Assembly: GCA_019753125.1 (NCBI GenBank)
Contig: JAIELH010000001.1
Coordinates: forward strand, 43,799-107,798
Origin: Gallionellaceae bacterium
Lineage (GTDB): Bacteria > Pseudomonadota > Gammaproteobacteria > Burkholderiales > Gallionellaceae
Length of the DNA: 64,000 bases
Reading direction: 5' to 3'
Under the pieces are notes generated by a model. That model ran no database searches. It saw only the letters and a list, made by a program, of their open reading frames with translations, and was not told the origin of the DNA. Numbering within the stretch: the stretch's first letter is position 1; each line of letters starts with the position of its first letter. This document shows, one piece after another, positions 54,271-64,000 of the stretch. The position numbers were made by a program, and so were the translations under genes.

Positions 54271-54430
54271 AAACGCCTCCGTTGATTATGCGCAAGATTC
54301 CAAGCGTGTAATCATACATCCAACTTTTGAATAGTTCATGGTTATTTTTCGCTGGCCGGGTAAAATAGCACTGTGGGGATTTGCGGCAAGTATTCGCAAT
54401 TTATTTGATTTTATCGAAAGGGATCGCGCC

Positions 54431-54841
54431 ATGGGCATATCCAGCTATGAAGATTTACTGAATGCCGCAAATACACAGGCCGAGCCGCAACGCCTGCTAT
54501 TCGTCTTTACCCAGGCCGAGTTGCCGGATGGGCACACCAAAGACCAGCAAGCACAATTCAAGGCGCAAAAAGGCGGCGCCCTGACGCCGGTGATGTGCGT
54601 CGATAAACTGGCAAGCGAGCGTGGCAGTTTTTCCGGCCTGGTCGAGGAATCTCGCCAGATGGGAACGGGCTGGGATATCGTGTTTGTGGCTTGTATGCCC
54701 GGGAAACCCGGACTTGCTTCAAACAGCGACGAAGCGGAACAGCCGCTGAAAGTAATGGTCAAGTCCATCATGGACGGCCGGATCGGCAGCTTCCTTGCGT
54801 TTAACCGGGACGGGGAATTGGTGCAGCTTGCGGTATCCTGA
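54431..54841 (+). CDS. Conserved hypothetical protein
   Basis: 136 residues, soluble, no signal peptide. It begins MGISSYEDLLNAANTQAEPQ, with RLLFVFTQAELPD, GGALTPVMCVDK, LVEESRQMGTGWDIVFVAC and ends GRIGSFLAFNRDGELVQL. I recall similar short betaproteobacterial proteins that carry the doubtful label 'ribonucleotide reductase subunit alpha'; no such catalytic motif is visible, so I do not use that name. AAGGGA is eight bases before ATG 54431, which favours this start over ATG 54338. Confidence 0.78.
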   Translation: MGISSYEDLLNAANTQAEPQRLLFVFTQAELPDGHTKDQQAQFKAQKGGALTPVMCVDKLASERGSFSGLVEESRQMGTGWDIVFVACMPGKPGLASNSDEAEQPLKVMVKSIMDGRIGSFLAFNRDGELVQLAVS

Positions 54842-54920
54842 CGCCGGATCGGCCCTGCGCCGTTCGCGATAACTGAAACGGCAGCAGCGCACCGCTCTAA
54901 AGCCTGATTGGGCACGCAAC

Positions 54921-55370
54921 TCAAGGAAGCGCTTTTCTCCATACAAACCAAATCGCGTGTTGCTGCGGTTTAATCTCGATCCGATCTTTTTTCGACTCAA
55001 AGCGCATGACGGGTGTCAATGACAGTATGTCATTATCTGGAGTGATTTGCCAACGTGCGCTTGTTGGCCAAACAGCTCTCAATTTCGTTTCGGCAACAAG
55101 GTATAAGCGTGGCGTATTGTTAAACACGGACTTGGCGGGCGGGCTATCCTCTGTGCGGGCAAATGCAACGCTTGCATCAAGCCGGTAAGGAAGCCAACCG
55201 GCTTCGGAGCGCGCCATTTGAAGCGCCAATATATCCACATCGCGCGCAAAAAGATTTTCCGCTGCCCCCGCTGCATGCGTCATCACAGTCAAACCGATGA
55301 ATACCAGCCCCACACAGATACGAAGCATATCCACATGAATAACATGAGCATTTGAAACAAAGCCGGACAT
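54921..55370 (-). CDS. Hypothetical protein with N-terminal signal sequence
   Basis: 149 residues. A hydrophobic stretch (about 15-33, ending THAAGAAE) looks like a signal peptide, so the mature protein is probably periplasmic. I do not recognise the rest (KSVFNNTPRLYLVAETKLRA and a C-terminal KPQQHAIWFVWRKALP). ATG 55370 has AAGGAG six bases upstream, a strong site, although it adds 14 residues before the hydrophobic stretch. No operon partner is obvious. Confidence 0.6.
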   Translation of the reverse strand: MSGFVSNAHVIHVDMLRICVGLVFIGLTVMTHAAGAAENLFARDVDILALQMARSEAGWLPYRLDASVAFARTEDSPPAKSVFNNTPRLYLVAETKLRAVWPTSARWQITPDNDILSLTPVMRFESKKDRIEIKPQQHAIWFVWRKALP

Positions 55371-55714
55371 ATCGGTCTCCTTGTCACCCTCAAGCCCCGA
55401 AAGAGCCAGCGGCTATGCGCACAAAACATCCATGCCGCAACCACGCTGCCATACCCCTCTCAGGCCGGTGACTTTAACGCCCTTGCCTTTCAGCAAGCTC
55501 GCCAAGTACACGCAGATTATTGAGACACCCCGGTAAAGTCAACGAATGCAAGACAAATGGTCAAATTTTCAGATTACCGGCCGCATTTGCCAAACCCTTG
55601 ACTGCCTTCCGTGTTAATTCAAAATTGATATTGCACTAAACCTTTTTAACCCTTCTGCCGTTATATACACCAAGGTGTTTAACATTTTTATCGTCAACAA
55701 TAATGGAGGGCAAA
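55371..55714. other. Intergenic region between two divergent small genes
   Basis: No gene is seen. It must hold promoters for the genes on each side. The plus-strand part has TTGACT followed 17 bases later by AAAATT, a weak pair. An inverted GACTTTA/TAAAGTC pair lies about 60 bp apart (near 55470 and 55534). The part next to 55370 looks structured, but I could not match it to a known riboswitch. Confidence 0.5.
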
Positions 55715-55849
55715 ATGAAATACTTTCTGGCTTGCCTGATCATTCCGACCGTACAGACCTTGTTCGTTGTTGCGATCATGCTTGGCGCGCTTTATTTTGG
55801 CGCAGAGCATCTGCTGCGTCAGATGAAGGCAAAAAAAGTGCCTGAATAA
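55715..55849 (+). CDS. Small single-pass membrane protein (44 aa)
   Basis: 44 codons: MKYFLACLIIPTVQTLFVVA, then IMLGALYFGAEHLLRQMKAK and a short tail. Residues 4-30 are one hydrophobic helix and the tail is basic, so it should sit in the inner membrane with the tail in the cytoplasm. GGAGGG lies four bases before the ATG, strong support for translation. I do not recognise a family. It is followed 56 bp later by the oppositely oriented thioredoxin gene. Confidence 0.65.
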   Translation: MKYFLACLIIPTVQTLFVVAIMLGALYFGAEHLLRQMKAKKVPE

Positions 55850-55905
55850 ATCCGGTGTTGAACCGGCAGGTTGTGTTTGTTACGGCACGGCGCGTTGACA
55901 GCACT

Positions 55906-56421
55906 CTAACGCGGCAATTTGATACGGAACGTCTCGCCTATCGCGCTTATGATTTCCGGATTATCCCATTCGCGCGCTCCACGCACCTTTGCAAGCACAC
56001 GGCCATGCGCGTCAACCAGAACGGTCAGCGGAATCGCATTGGCTCCCAGCATGTTCTCCAGGAACACATGGCTATCGAGATAATTCTCAAACGTAACCCC
56101 TGACTGCTTGATGTACGCCGCAGCCGCGTTACCGTCATCGTCTGTCGATATCCCGATCACATTGAACTGTTTTCCGCCATAGCGGCGCGCAAGCCGCTCC
56201 AGCGAGCCCATCTCCGCCCGGCAGGGGCCGCACCAGCTTGCCCAAACGTTAATGATCAGCGGCTTTCCCTTGTAGTCGGAAAACTTTTTTGTTTTCCCGG
56301 AAAACCCGTTCAATTTTGCCTCGCGCAGATAGCCGCCGACTTCGATCTCGCCCGGCGCACCCGCAAAGGCAGTTGTGGAAATAGCTGACATCATGAAAAG
56401 AACCGGCAGAATTGCTCGCAT
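55906..56421 (-). CDS. TlpA-like periplasmic thiol-disulfide protein
   Basis: 171 residues. Signal peptide MRAILPVLFMMSAISTTAFA, then a thioredoxin-like domain with the redox site WCGPC (63-67), NVWASWCGPCRAEM context and cis-Pro loop AIPLTVLVD. TlpA/ResA proteins reduce disulfides in the periplasm, often for cytochrome c maturation; the target here is unknown. I chose ATG 56421 because it begins the signal peptide and has AGGTGG upstream; an in-frame ATG at 56487 overlaps the lipA stop. It lies 59 bp after lipA. Confidence 0.88.
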   Translation of the reverse strand: MRAILPVLFMMSAISTTAFAGAPGEIEVGGYLREAKLNGFSGKTKKFSDYKGKPLIINVWASWCGPCRAEMGSLERLARRYGGKQFNVIGISTDDDGNAAAAYIKQSGVTFENYLDSHVFLENMLGANAIPLTVLVDAHGRVLAKVRGAREWDNPEIISAIGETFRIKLPR

Positions 56422-56480
56422 ATAAAAACCACCTGTTTGTTTCAGGCCGACATTAGCAGCGCCTGGCGATAAAGTCGGCA

Positions 56481-57440
56481 TTAACATACCCCCGCCTGGT
56501 GTGCCTGTTCATCAGCAAAATAGCTCGACCTCACCATCGGGCCGCAGGCGGCGTGGCTGAACCCCATCTCCCTGGCAGCCTGTTCAAACATCGTAAAAAT
56601 CTCCGGTGGCGCATAACGCAACACCGGGAGGTGTCCGGTGGAAGGTTGCAGATACTGGCCGATGGTCAGCATATTCACACCGTGCGCGCGCAGATCGCGC
56701 ATCACCTGCAACACTTCCTCGTCGGTTTCGCCTAACCCCAGCATCAAACCGGATTTGGTCGAAATTTGCGGGAAACGTACCTTGAAATTCTCGAGCAACT
56801 TCAATGAGTGAGCATAATCCGCACCCGGCCTCGCCAGGCCGTAGAGGCGCGGCACGGTCTCTAGGTTATGGTTGAACACATCGGGCAGACTACCGGAAAG
56901 CGCCTCCAGCGCGACTTCCAGCCGTCCGCGAAAATCCGGCACCAATATCTCCACGCGCGTATCAGGTGCGCTGGCGCGGATCGCCGCGAGGCAATCGGCA
57001 AAATGCCCCGCGCCGCCATCGCGCAAATCATCCCGATCCACGCTGGTGATGACCGCATATTTCAGCTTGAGCAGGCCGATCGAGCGTGCCAGATTTTCCG
57101 GCTCGTTCACATCGGGCGGCTGCGGCTTGCCGTGCGCGACGTCGCAGAACGGGCAACGGCGCGTGCATATGTCGCCGAGGATCATGAACGTCGCCGTACC
57201 CTTGCTGAAACACTCGCCGAGGTTCGGGCAGGAAGCCTCCTCGCACACGGTGTGCAACCGGTGTTCGCGCAACACGCGTTTTACCTCGTTATATCCGGCG
57301 CCGCTGCCGGGTTTCACGCGTATCCATTGCGGCTTGCGCAAGCGCTGCTGCAACGGCACGATCTTGATCGGGTTGCGCGCGGTTTTTTCTTTTCCGGTTT
57401 GCCTTGGGGCAGTACCAGTTTGTTTCTCAATGATGCTCAT
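56481..57440 (-). CDS. lipA: Lipoyl synthase
   Basis: Radical SAM enzyme (319 residues) that inserts two sulfurs into octanoyl-protein. Auxiliary cluster cysteines Cys66, Cys71, Cys77 ([12 protein letters not shown]) and radical SAM cysteines Cys92, Cys96, Cys99 (CTRRCPFC) are present; the C-terminal RSSY serine, ligand of the auxiliary cluster, is in [10 protein letters not shown]. It follows lipB by 63 bp and uses its product. Confidence 0.97.
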   Translation of the reverse strand: MSIIEKQTGTAPRQTGKEKTARNPIKIVPLQQRLRKPQWIRVKPGSGAGYNEVKRVLREHRLHTVCEEASCPNLGECFSKGTATFMILGDICTRRCPFCDVAHGKPQPPDVNEPENLARSIGLLKLKYAVITSVDRDDLRDGGAGHFADCLAAIRASAPDTRVEILVPDFRGRLEVALEALSGSLPDVFNHNLETVPRLYGLARPGADYAHSLKLLENFKVRFPQISTKSGLMLGLGETDEEVLQVMRDLRAHGVNMLTIGQYLQPSTGHLPVLRYAPPEIFTMFEQAAREMGFSHAACGPMVRSSYFADEQAHQAGVC

Positions 57441-57503
57441 AGCATTTTCTCTTCACATACACTTGTTTTTTGTAACGGCAAACCCTGCGCGTGATTGATA
57501 TTT

Positions 57504-58238
57504 TCATTTGCCGTACTGCTCCGACTCGAAATGTCGCTGCAACCCGTGAATCAGATTCTGCGCGAGTTGCGCTTGCAGCTCGCCGATTTCTGCGGTGATG
57601 CCGAGTTCGCGGCATTGCGTGACGCGCAGCCCGGCATAGCCGCACGGATTGATGTTGGCGAACGGAGCCAGGTCCATGTCCACATTCAATGCGAGGCCAT
57701 GGTAGCAGCAGCCGCGCTTGATCTTCAATCCCAGCGACGCGATCTTCGCATCGGCCACATACACACCGGGCGCCTCCTCGCGCCCCTGAGCCACGGCACC
57801 ATATTCGCCCAACAAATCGATCACGGCCCGTTCCATCAGGCGCACCAGTTCGCGCACGTTGATTTTCCAGCGGCGCAGATCGAGCAGCAGATAGGCGACG
57901 ATCTGGCCGGGGCCGTGATAGGTGATCTGCCCGCCACGGTCGATTCTGACCACCGGGATGTTCGTGCCGTGCAACAGGTGCTCCGGTTTGCCCGCTACGC
58001 CTTGCGTGTAAACAGGCGGATGTTGCGCCAGCCAGATTTCGTCGCGCGTTCCCGGTATCTGCCCATCGGATATGCGCGTGGCGGTGAAACGGCGCATCGC
58101 ATCCCAGGTTGGCTGGTATTCGACCAAGCCGAGCGAATGGATGATCGGGTGAGAAGGGAGAAGGGTGAAGGGTGAAGGGTGGGCGAACACCGCACAGTTT
58201 TTCCCTTCCCCCTTCCCTCTTCCCCCTTCCCAGCTCAT
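57504..58238 (-). CDS. lipB: Octanoyltransferase LipB with repeat-derived N-terminus
   Basis: LipB (244 residues) moves octanoyl from acyl carrier protein to lipoyl domains. Catalytic Cys199 ([14 protein letters not shown]) and Lys165 ([13 protein letters not shown]) and the loop [12 protein letters not shown] are present. The ATG at 58238 overlaps the ybeD stop (ATGA). The first 33 residues ([13 protein letters not shown]... to FTLLPSHP) are encoded by a purine/pyrimidine word-hairpin and have no counterpart in normal LipB, which would start near [10 protein letters not shown]. No ATG, GTG or TTG lies at the normal start; a GTG inside the loop and a TTG at LGL are alternatives. The enzyme core looks intact. 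Confidence 0.9.
   Translation of the reverse strand: MSWEGGRGKGEGKNCAVFAHPSPFTLLPSHPIIHSLGLVEYQPTWDAMRRFTATRISDGQIPGTRDEIWLAQHPPVYTQGVAGKPEHLLHGTNIPVVRIDRGGQITYHGPGQIVAYLLLDLRRWKINVRELVRLMERAVIDLLGEYGAVAQGREEAPGVYVADAKIASLGLKIKRGCCYHGLALNVDMDLAPFANINPCGYAGLRVTQCRELGITAEIGELQAQLAQNLIHGLQRHFESEQYGK
58150..58235. repeat. Word-hairpin element inside the 5' end of lipB
   Basis: The left arm (58150-58183) consists of GAGAAGGGAGAAGGGTGAAGG words, the right arm (58198-58235) of TTCCCTTCCCCCTTCCC words; they are complementary around a loop of about 14 bases. It directly abuts the ybeD stop and is in frame with lipB. Confidence 0.75.
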
Positions 58239-58519
58239 AGCACCATCACCACCATCGGGTGGTCGCACAGCTCCTGATAGATCGCGTCGAGTTGCTCACG
58301 CGAGGTGGCGCTGACGGTGCAGGTCAGGCTGACGTAGCGGGCATTCTTGCTGGCGCGCATCTCCATGCTGGCAGCGGCAAAACCCGGATCATGTTTGGTG
58401 ACCACTTCCAGCACGGCCTGGGCGAAGCCCGCCTGCTGCTGCCCGAATATCTTGAGCGGAAATGCGCAAGGATATTCGATCAGGCTGTCGGTTAATTGAT
58501 TGGCCGGTTGTTCACTCAT
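58235..58519 (-). CDS. ybeD: YbeD/DUF493 family protein
   Basis: 94 residues, small ferredoxin-like (ACT-like) fold. [20 protein letters not shown] and [29 protein letters not shown] match the family found before lipB in many proteobacteria; its role is unknown, possibly regulatory for lipoate synthesis. Both ends overlap the neighbours by 4 bp (dat upstream, lipB downstream), so translation is coupled. Confidence 0.93.
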   Translation of the reverse strand: MSEQPANQLTDSLIEYPCAFPLKIFGQQQAGFAQAVLEVVTKHDPGFAAASMEMRASKNARYVSLTCTVSATSREQLDAIYQELCDHPMVVMVL

Positions 58520-59370
58520 GCGCGCATCACATCCCGTTTGAAATCCTGATAAAGCCTGTGCAACCGGGCAAACATCGGGCCGGGCTTGCCGCTACCGACC
58601 GGTTTGCCATCCAGTTGCGTGACCGCCAGCACCTCTTTGGTGGAAGAGGTAAGCAACAATTCGCCGGCGGAGAATACCTCCTCCTTCAACACACGGCGCA
58701 CCTCGAACGGAATGCCGTTTGCTGCGGCGAGTTCCAACACCACATCGTAGGTGATACCGGGCAACATGAGGTTATTCTTAGGCGGCGCAAGCAATTTGCC
58801 GTTCTTCACTACAAAAATGTTGCTGGCTGCGCCTTCGGTCATAAAGGCATCGTCGCGGATCAGGATGGCCTCGGCACAACCCGCATCCACCGCCATCTGG
58901 CGCAACAGCACATTGGGCAACAGCGCGATGGCCTTGATGTCGCAGCGCAACCAGCGGTTATCCGGCACGGTGATGCAGGCAATGCCGCTTTGCAACAGCT
59001 CTGGGGATGGTGTGGTGAGCGGGCTGCTCATGATGAACACCGTCGGCTTGACCGGCGGAACGGGAAAAGCGTGATCGCGCTTGGCTGCGCCGCGCGTGAT
59101 ATGCAGGTACAGGTACTGATCTTCCCCGCTGTTGCGCGCGATGAGCTCATTGATAATGCCTGCCCACTCGTCATGGCTGTGCGGGTTGGCGAGCCTGATG
59201 CCGTCCAGGCTGTGTTGCAGGCGCAGCAGATGCTCTTCCAGGCGGAATGCTTTGCGCGAATACACCGGAATCACTTCGTACACGCCGTCACCGAAAATGA
59301 AGCCACGATCCAGCACGGAAACCTTTGCTTCTTCGATGGGCATGTATTGCCCGTTCAAATAAATAGTCAT
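58516..59370 (-). CDS. dat: D-alanine/branched-chain class IV aminotransferase (Dat)
   Basis: PLP enzyme of fold type IV, 284 residues, likely D-amino-acid transaminase giving D-alanine/D-glutamate for cell wall. DRGFIFGDGVYEVIPVY (21-37), PLP Lys146 (CDIKAIALLPNVL) and Glu179 (MTEGAASNIFVV) are in place; LYLHITRGAAKRDHAFP is typical of the DAAT group. The ATG directly touches the inverted-repeat element, so there is no normal ribosome-binding site. Next to the PBP gene, which fits a wall role. Confidence 0.9.
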   Translation of the reverse strand: MTIYLNGQYMPIEEAKVSVLDRGFIFGDGVYEVIPVYSRKAFRLEEHLLRLQHSLDGIRLANPHSHDEWAGIINELIARNSGEDQYLYLHITRGAAKRDHAFPVPPVKPTVFIMSSPLTTPSPELLQSGIACITVPDNRWLRCDIKAIALLPNVLLRQMAVDAGCAEAILIRDDAFMTEGAASNIFVVKNGKLLAPPKNNLMLPGITYDVVLELAAANGIPFEVRRVLKEEVFSAGELLLTSSTKEVLAVTQLDGKPVGSGKPGPMFARLHRLYQDFKRDVMRA

Positions 59371-59515
59371 AAGGGCACTTCTAAAAATCCAAATTTCGTC
59401 GCAATACGGCGTTGCTCACAAAAAATTACTCCTTACATATCAAACATATGCGGCGTCGCAATTTTTTGCTCACGCCTTGTCTTGCTTAGAACTTTGAATT
59501 TTTAGAAGCGCCCTT
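59371..59515. repeat. Inverted-repeat element, copy 2 (145 bp)
   Basis: Ends AAGGGCACTTCTAAAAAT and reverse complement of AAGGGCGCTTCTAAAAAT (17 of 18 match). The core with ACATATCAAACATATGCGGCGTCG is the reverse complement of the core of copy 1 (6586-6773). It lies exactly between the dacA stop side and the dat start codon, with nothing else in the gap but ten bases. Confidence 0.78.
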
Positions 59516-59525
59516 AAGCAGATTC

Positions 59526-60662
59526 TTACTGGAAAATCATGCGAATACTATCCCATCCGCGTGCAAACACATTGGCCTGGGATACGCCATTTAGCGCCAC
59601 CAACGGAAATTCCGCATAGGGTTTCCCGGCCAGCGTCAGTTTGAGCTTGCCCAGTTGCTGCCCGCTGCTGACCGGCGCAAGTATGCGCTGGGATATTTCC
59701 GTCGCCGCTTTAAGCTCGGCCAACTGCCCTTTCGGTATGGTCAGAAATAAATCCTGGCGGAAACCAAGTTCGACATGGCTTTCCGTGCCCTTCCAGATGC
59801 GCGCCCGGATGACTGGCTGGTTTCTTTCATACAAGCGCACCGCATCGAAATACTGAAATCCGAAATTCAGCAATTTCTGGCTTTCGTTGGTGCGGCGGCT
59901 ATCGGAATCTGCGCCGAGCACTACCGAAATCAGGCGGCGTTCATCGCGCCTGGCAGACCCGACCAGACAGAAGCCTGCTGTTTCGGTATGCCCGGTTTTC
60001 ATGCCGTCCGCGTAGGGGTCGATCCATAACAGGCGGTTGCGATTGGCTTGTGTGACGTTGTTAAACGTGTAATCGCGCAGCGCAAACAATGGGTAATATT
60101 TCGGGTAATCGCGCACGATGGCAGCGGCCAGCAACGCCAGATCAACCGCGCTGCTGTAATGCCGCGCATCCGACAAGCCGGTCGAATTGGCAAAATGGGT
60201 ATTGCTCATGCCGATTCGCTGCGCTTCCTTGTTCATCAGATCAACGAAACCGGCCTCGCTGCCCGCGATGCTGATCGCCAACGTGGCCGCTGCGTCATTG
60301 CCGGATTGCACGACCAGGCCATGCAACAGCTCGCCCACTGTCACGGTTTGTCCGGCCTTGAGCAACATGCGCGATTCGCCGGTGATACCCGTCACTGCCG
60401 AGGCAGGCACCGTGACCGCCTGTTGCAACGACAGCTCACCACGCTTGATCGCGCCAAATGCCAGATAAGCGGTCATCAACTTTGTCAGCGAAGCGGGCTC
60501 CATGCGCGCATCGCCATTTTGCTTCACCAGAATCTGATTGCTGGTGTAGTCATACAGCAGGTAGGCCCTGGCTGACAACAGCGGGGCGGACGGCATTGCC
60601 ACAGGAAGCGCAAAGCCCGGCACAGGCAACAACAGCGCAAAAAACAGCAGGATAAACTTCAT
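59526..60662 (-). CDS. dacA: D-alanyl-D-alanine carboxypeptidase (PBP5/6 type)
   Basis: Periplasmic penicillin-binding protein (378 residues) that trims the pentapeptide of peptidoglycan. Signal peptide MKFILLFFALLLPVPGFA, SLTK with Ser58-Lys61, SGN 120-122, KTG 222-224 (MKTGHTETAGFC), then the C-terminal beta domain and an amphipathic end anchor (GWDSIRMIFQ). I chose ATG 60662 since it starts the signal peptide; a TTG nine codons upstream is possible. Whether it is DacA or DacC cannot be told. Confidence 0.93.
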   Translation of the reverse strand: MKFILLFFALLLPVPGFALPVAMPSAPLLSARAYLLYDYTSNQILVKQNGDARMEPASLTKLMTAYLAFGAIKRGELSLQQAVTVPASAVTGITGESRMLLKAGQTVTVGELLHGLVVQSGNDAAATLAISIAGSEAGFVDLMNKEAQRIGMSNTHFANSTGLSDARHYSSAVDLALLAAAIVRDYPKYYPLFALRDYTFNNVTQANRNRLLWIDPYADGMKTGHTETAGFCLVGSARRDERRLISVVLGADSDSRRTNESQKLLNFGFQYFDAVRLYERNQPVIRARIWKGTESHVELGFRQDLFLTIPKGQLAELKAATEISQRILAPVSSGQQLGKLKLTLAGKPYAEFPLVALNGVSQANVFARGWDSIRMIFQ

Positions 60663-60718
60663 GGTTAGCGGGAATTTTACGGAGGGCAATTATAGCCCGG
60701 ATGGCTGCCTTATTCCTT

Positions 60719-60755
60719 GCAAACAAAACGAGCCGCATTGGCCCGCTTTGTTTTT
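60719..60755 (-). terminator. Terminator after thiC
   Basis: On the minus strand AAAACAAAGCGGGCC, short loop, GCGGCTCGTTTTGTTT can pair nearly fully (with G-U pairs) and ends T-rich. It lies 20 bp after the thiC stop and before dacA. Confidence 0.7.
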
Positions 60756-60774
60756 CAGAATATGGCCCTGATGG

Positions 60775-62868
<2,094 letters not shown>

Positions 62869-62985
62869 GCGCAAGGTACTGGAAAGGCGTCGTAAAAGCA
62901 AGTCGCCTCATGTATGTTGAGCCCGCGAGGGAGGTGTTGCTATACTGCGCAAAGTTGCGATACCAGACGACATCAGGAGAGTGAG

Positions 62986-63642
62986 ATGCAGAACATTGAA
63001 CAGGCGCGCTTTAACATGATAGAGCAGCAGATTCGCCCATGCGAAGTATTTGAAGGACGGATACTCGAGTTGCTCAAACAGGTGCGCCGCGAGCATTTTG
63101 TACCGGCCGGCAAAAAAGACCTGGCATTCGTCGACATGGAAATTCCGCTGGGCTACGGGGCCAGCATGTGGCAACCCAAGCTGGAAGCACGTGCGATACA
63201 GGAGCTGCATATCAAGCGCAGCGACAAGGTGCTGGAAGTAGGCACCGGCAGCGGTTACCTGACTGCATTGCTGTCCACATTGGCAGCGCAAGTCACCTCG
63301 GTCGAAATCGTGCCGGAGCTGAGCGCCATAGCCAGGCAGAATCTGGAAGCCTGCCCGCGCAACAACATTATCCTCGAAGTTGGCGATGCATCTCACGGTT
63401 GGGGTTTCGGCGCGAGCTATGATGTCATTGTACTGACCGGCTCCACGCCGGTGTTGCCGGCAGCCTTTCAAAATAGCCTGAATGTCGGCGGACGATTGTT
63501 CGCGATTGTCGGAGATGAGCCGGTGATGGAGGCAAGACTGATTACCCGTGTTGCGCCGGATACGTTTGAGACAGTCAACATCATGGAAGCTTGCGTCGCG
63601 CCACTGCGAAATGCCGAGCAAACCAGGCGCTTCGTATTCTGA
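62986..63642 (+). CDS. pcm: Protein-L-isoaspartate O-methyltransferase-like protein
   Basis: SAM methyltransferase of 218 residues of the Pcm family. RREHFVPAGKKDLAFVDMEIPLGYG is the family N-terminus; motif I VLEVGTGSGYLTALL and EIVPELSAIARQNL follow. It may repair isoaspartyl proteins, though some betaproteobacterial members next to tolC have lost that role. ATG 62986 has AGGAG six bases upstream. A tolC-type gene follows after 76 bp. Confidence 0.9.
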   Translation: MQNIEQARFNMIEQQIRPCEVFEGRILELLKQVRREHFVPAGKKDLAFVDMEIPLGYGASMWQPKLEARAIQELHIKRSDKVLEVGTGSGYLTALLSTLAAQVTSVEIVPELSAIARQNLEACPRNNIILEVGDASHGWGFGASYDVIVLTGSTPVLPAAFQNSLNVGGRLFAIVGDEPVMEARLITRVAPDTFETVNIMEACVAPLRNAEQTRRFVF

Positions 63643-63682
63643 AATCATCCGCCGGAATTGCACAACACGGCGGCAAGCTGTA

Positions 63683-63702
63683 ATATTAGAAACAACTAAT
63701 AT
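63683..63702. promoter_or_regulatory. Operator-like palindrome before tolC
   Basis: ATATTAG, six bases, CTAATAT is a perfect 7-bp inverted repeat, 16 bp before the tolC start. Size and AT content suit a dimeric repressor site. Confidence 0.4.
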
Positions 63703-63718
63703 ACTTGGCTGCGCGCTG

Positions 63719-64000
63719 ATGAAACCAAAACTGCTTTTTCTGGCAACATTGCTCGGCACAGCCAGCGCGGCGCATGCCGCCGATCTGCTGGAGACCTTCC
63801 GCGTCGCGCAGGCAAATGACCCGGTTTTTGCGGCCGCGCGCGCAACGCAGCGGGCCGGGCTGGAAAAACTGCCGCAGGGCCGCGCCTTGCTGATGCCCAA
63901 TGTCAATCTCAGCGCAAACAGCACCTATAACGACAACACCAACCGGTATAGCCCCACAATACCGCTGCTGCCCGGCGGGAACAGCAACTACAACAGCCAC
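63719..64000 (+). CDS. tolC: TolC-family outer membrane protein (5' part)
   Basis: 94 codons before the window ends. Signal peptide MKPKLLFLATLLGTASAAHA, then ADLLETFRVAQANDPVFAAA and LEKLPQGRALLMPNVNLSAN, the start of the first outer-membrane-efflux repeat. Such trimeric channels serve type I secretion and drug efflux. The start ATG lacks a clear ribosome-binding site. The C-terminal side is not visible. Confidence 0.9.
   Translation, partial: MKPKLLFLATLLGTASAAHAADLLETFRVAQANDPVFAAARATQRAGLEKLPQGRALLMPNVNLSANSTYNDNTNRYSPTIPLLPGGNSNYNSH

Noticed and set aside
55380..55480. Possible riboswitch before the small genes at 55 kb
   Set aside because: The segment is GC-rich with partial hairpins and a CGAAAGAG word, but I could not match the conserved core of c-di-GMP, molybdenum, glycine or other classes.

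Overview
The window comes from a betaproteobacterial chromosome. The tRNA-Tyr/Gly/Thr-tuf-tRNA-Trp-secE-nusG-rplKAJL-rpoBC-rpsLG-fusA-tuf-S10-spc-alpha superoperon, the dac-dat-ybeD-lipB-lipA order, ubiquinone genes (ubiC, ubiA) and a type II sulfide:quinone oxidoreductase together fit Nitrosomonadales, possibly Gallionellaceae. The genus is a guess from gene content, not proven. No rRNA, CRISPR array, integrase or transposase is visible. The only mobile-looking DNA is a set of short palindromic repeats.

Layout. (1) 1-6460, minus strand: a four-gene signalling operon with a CHASE2 Ser/Thr kinase, a PP2C phosphatase, an FHA protein and a CHASE2 adenylate cyclase that runs off the left edge. 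(2) 6820-9028, minus: universal stress protein, TerC-family membrane protein, cysteine synthase. (3) 9109-41353, minus: about 32 kb of translation and transcription genes, transcribed from right to left. It starts at a strong promoter before tRNA-Tyr and ends at a terminator after rplQ, and it holds two almost identical tuf genes. (4) 41441-48974, minus: methyltransferase, ubiA, sqr, ubiC, recG, ridA, pgm; sqr sits between the two ubiquinone genes. (5) 49105-52119, plus: rpiA, phoU, ppx, with a PHO-box-like site before phoU. (6) 52149-54270, minus: a chemoreceptor without a sensor domain, followed by a separate NIT-like protein. (7) 54431-55849: three small uncharacterised genes. (8) 55906-60662, minus: dacA, dat, ybeD, lipB, lipA and a TlpA-type thioredoxin. 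(9) 60775-62868, minus: thiC under a TPP riboswitch. (10) 62986-64000, plus: pcm-like methyltransferase and the start of a TolC-family protein.

The most unusual content is the repeat DNA. Two copies of a 145-188 bp element share inverted ends (AGGGC..CTTCTAAAAAT). At least five hairpins are built from short, low-complexity purine words facing their complement, each with a different word; they lie at gene junctions such as infA/rpmJ, rpoB/rpoC and after both tuf genes. Two palindromes have become coding sequence: one forms an N-terminal extension of LipB and another a loop of roughly 28 residues inside ThiC. The kinase/phosphatase/FHA/cyclase operon and the ubi-embedded sqr are the most interesting gene-level systems.

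All statements come from reading the sequence and from recalled family knowledge. No database search or folding program was run.
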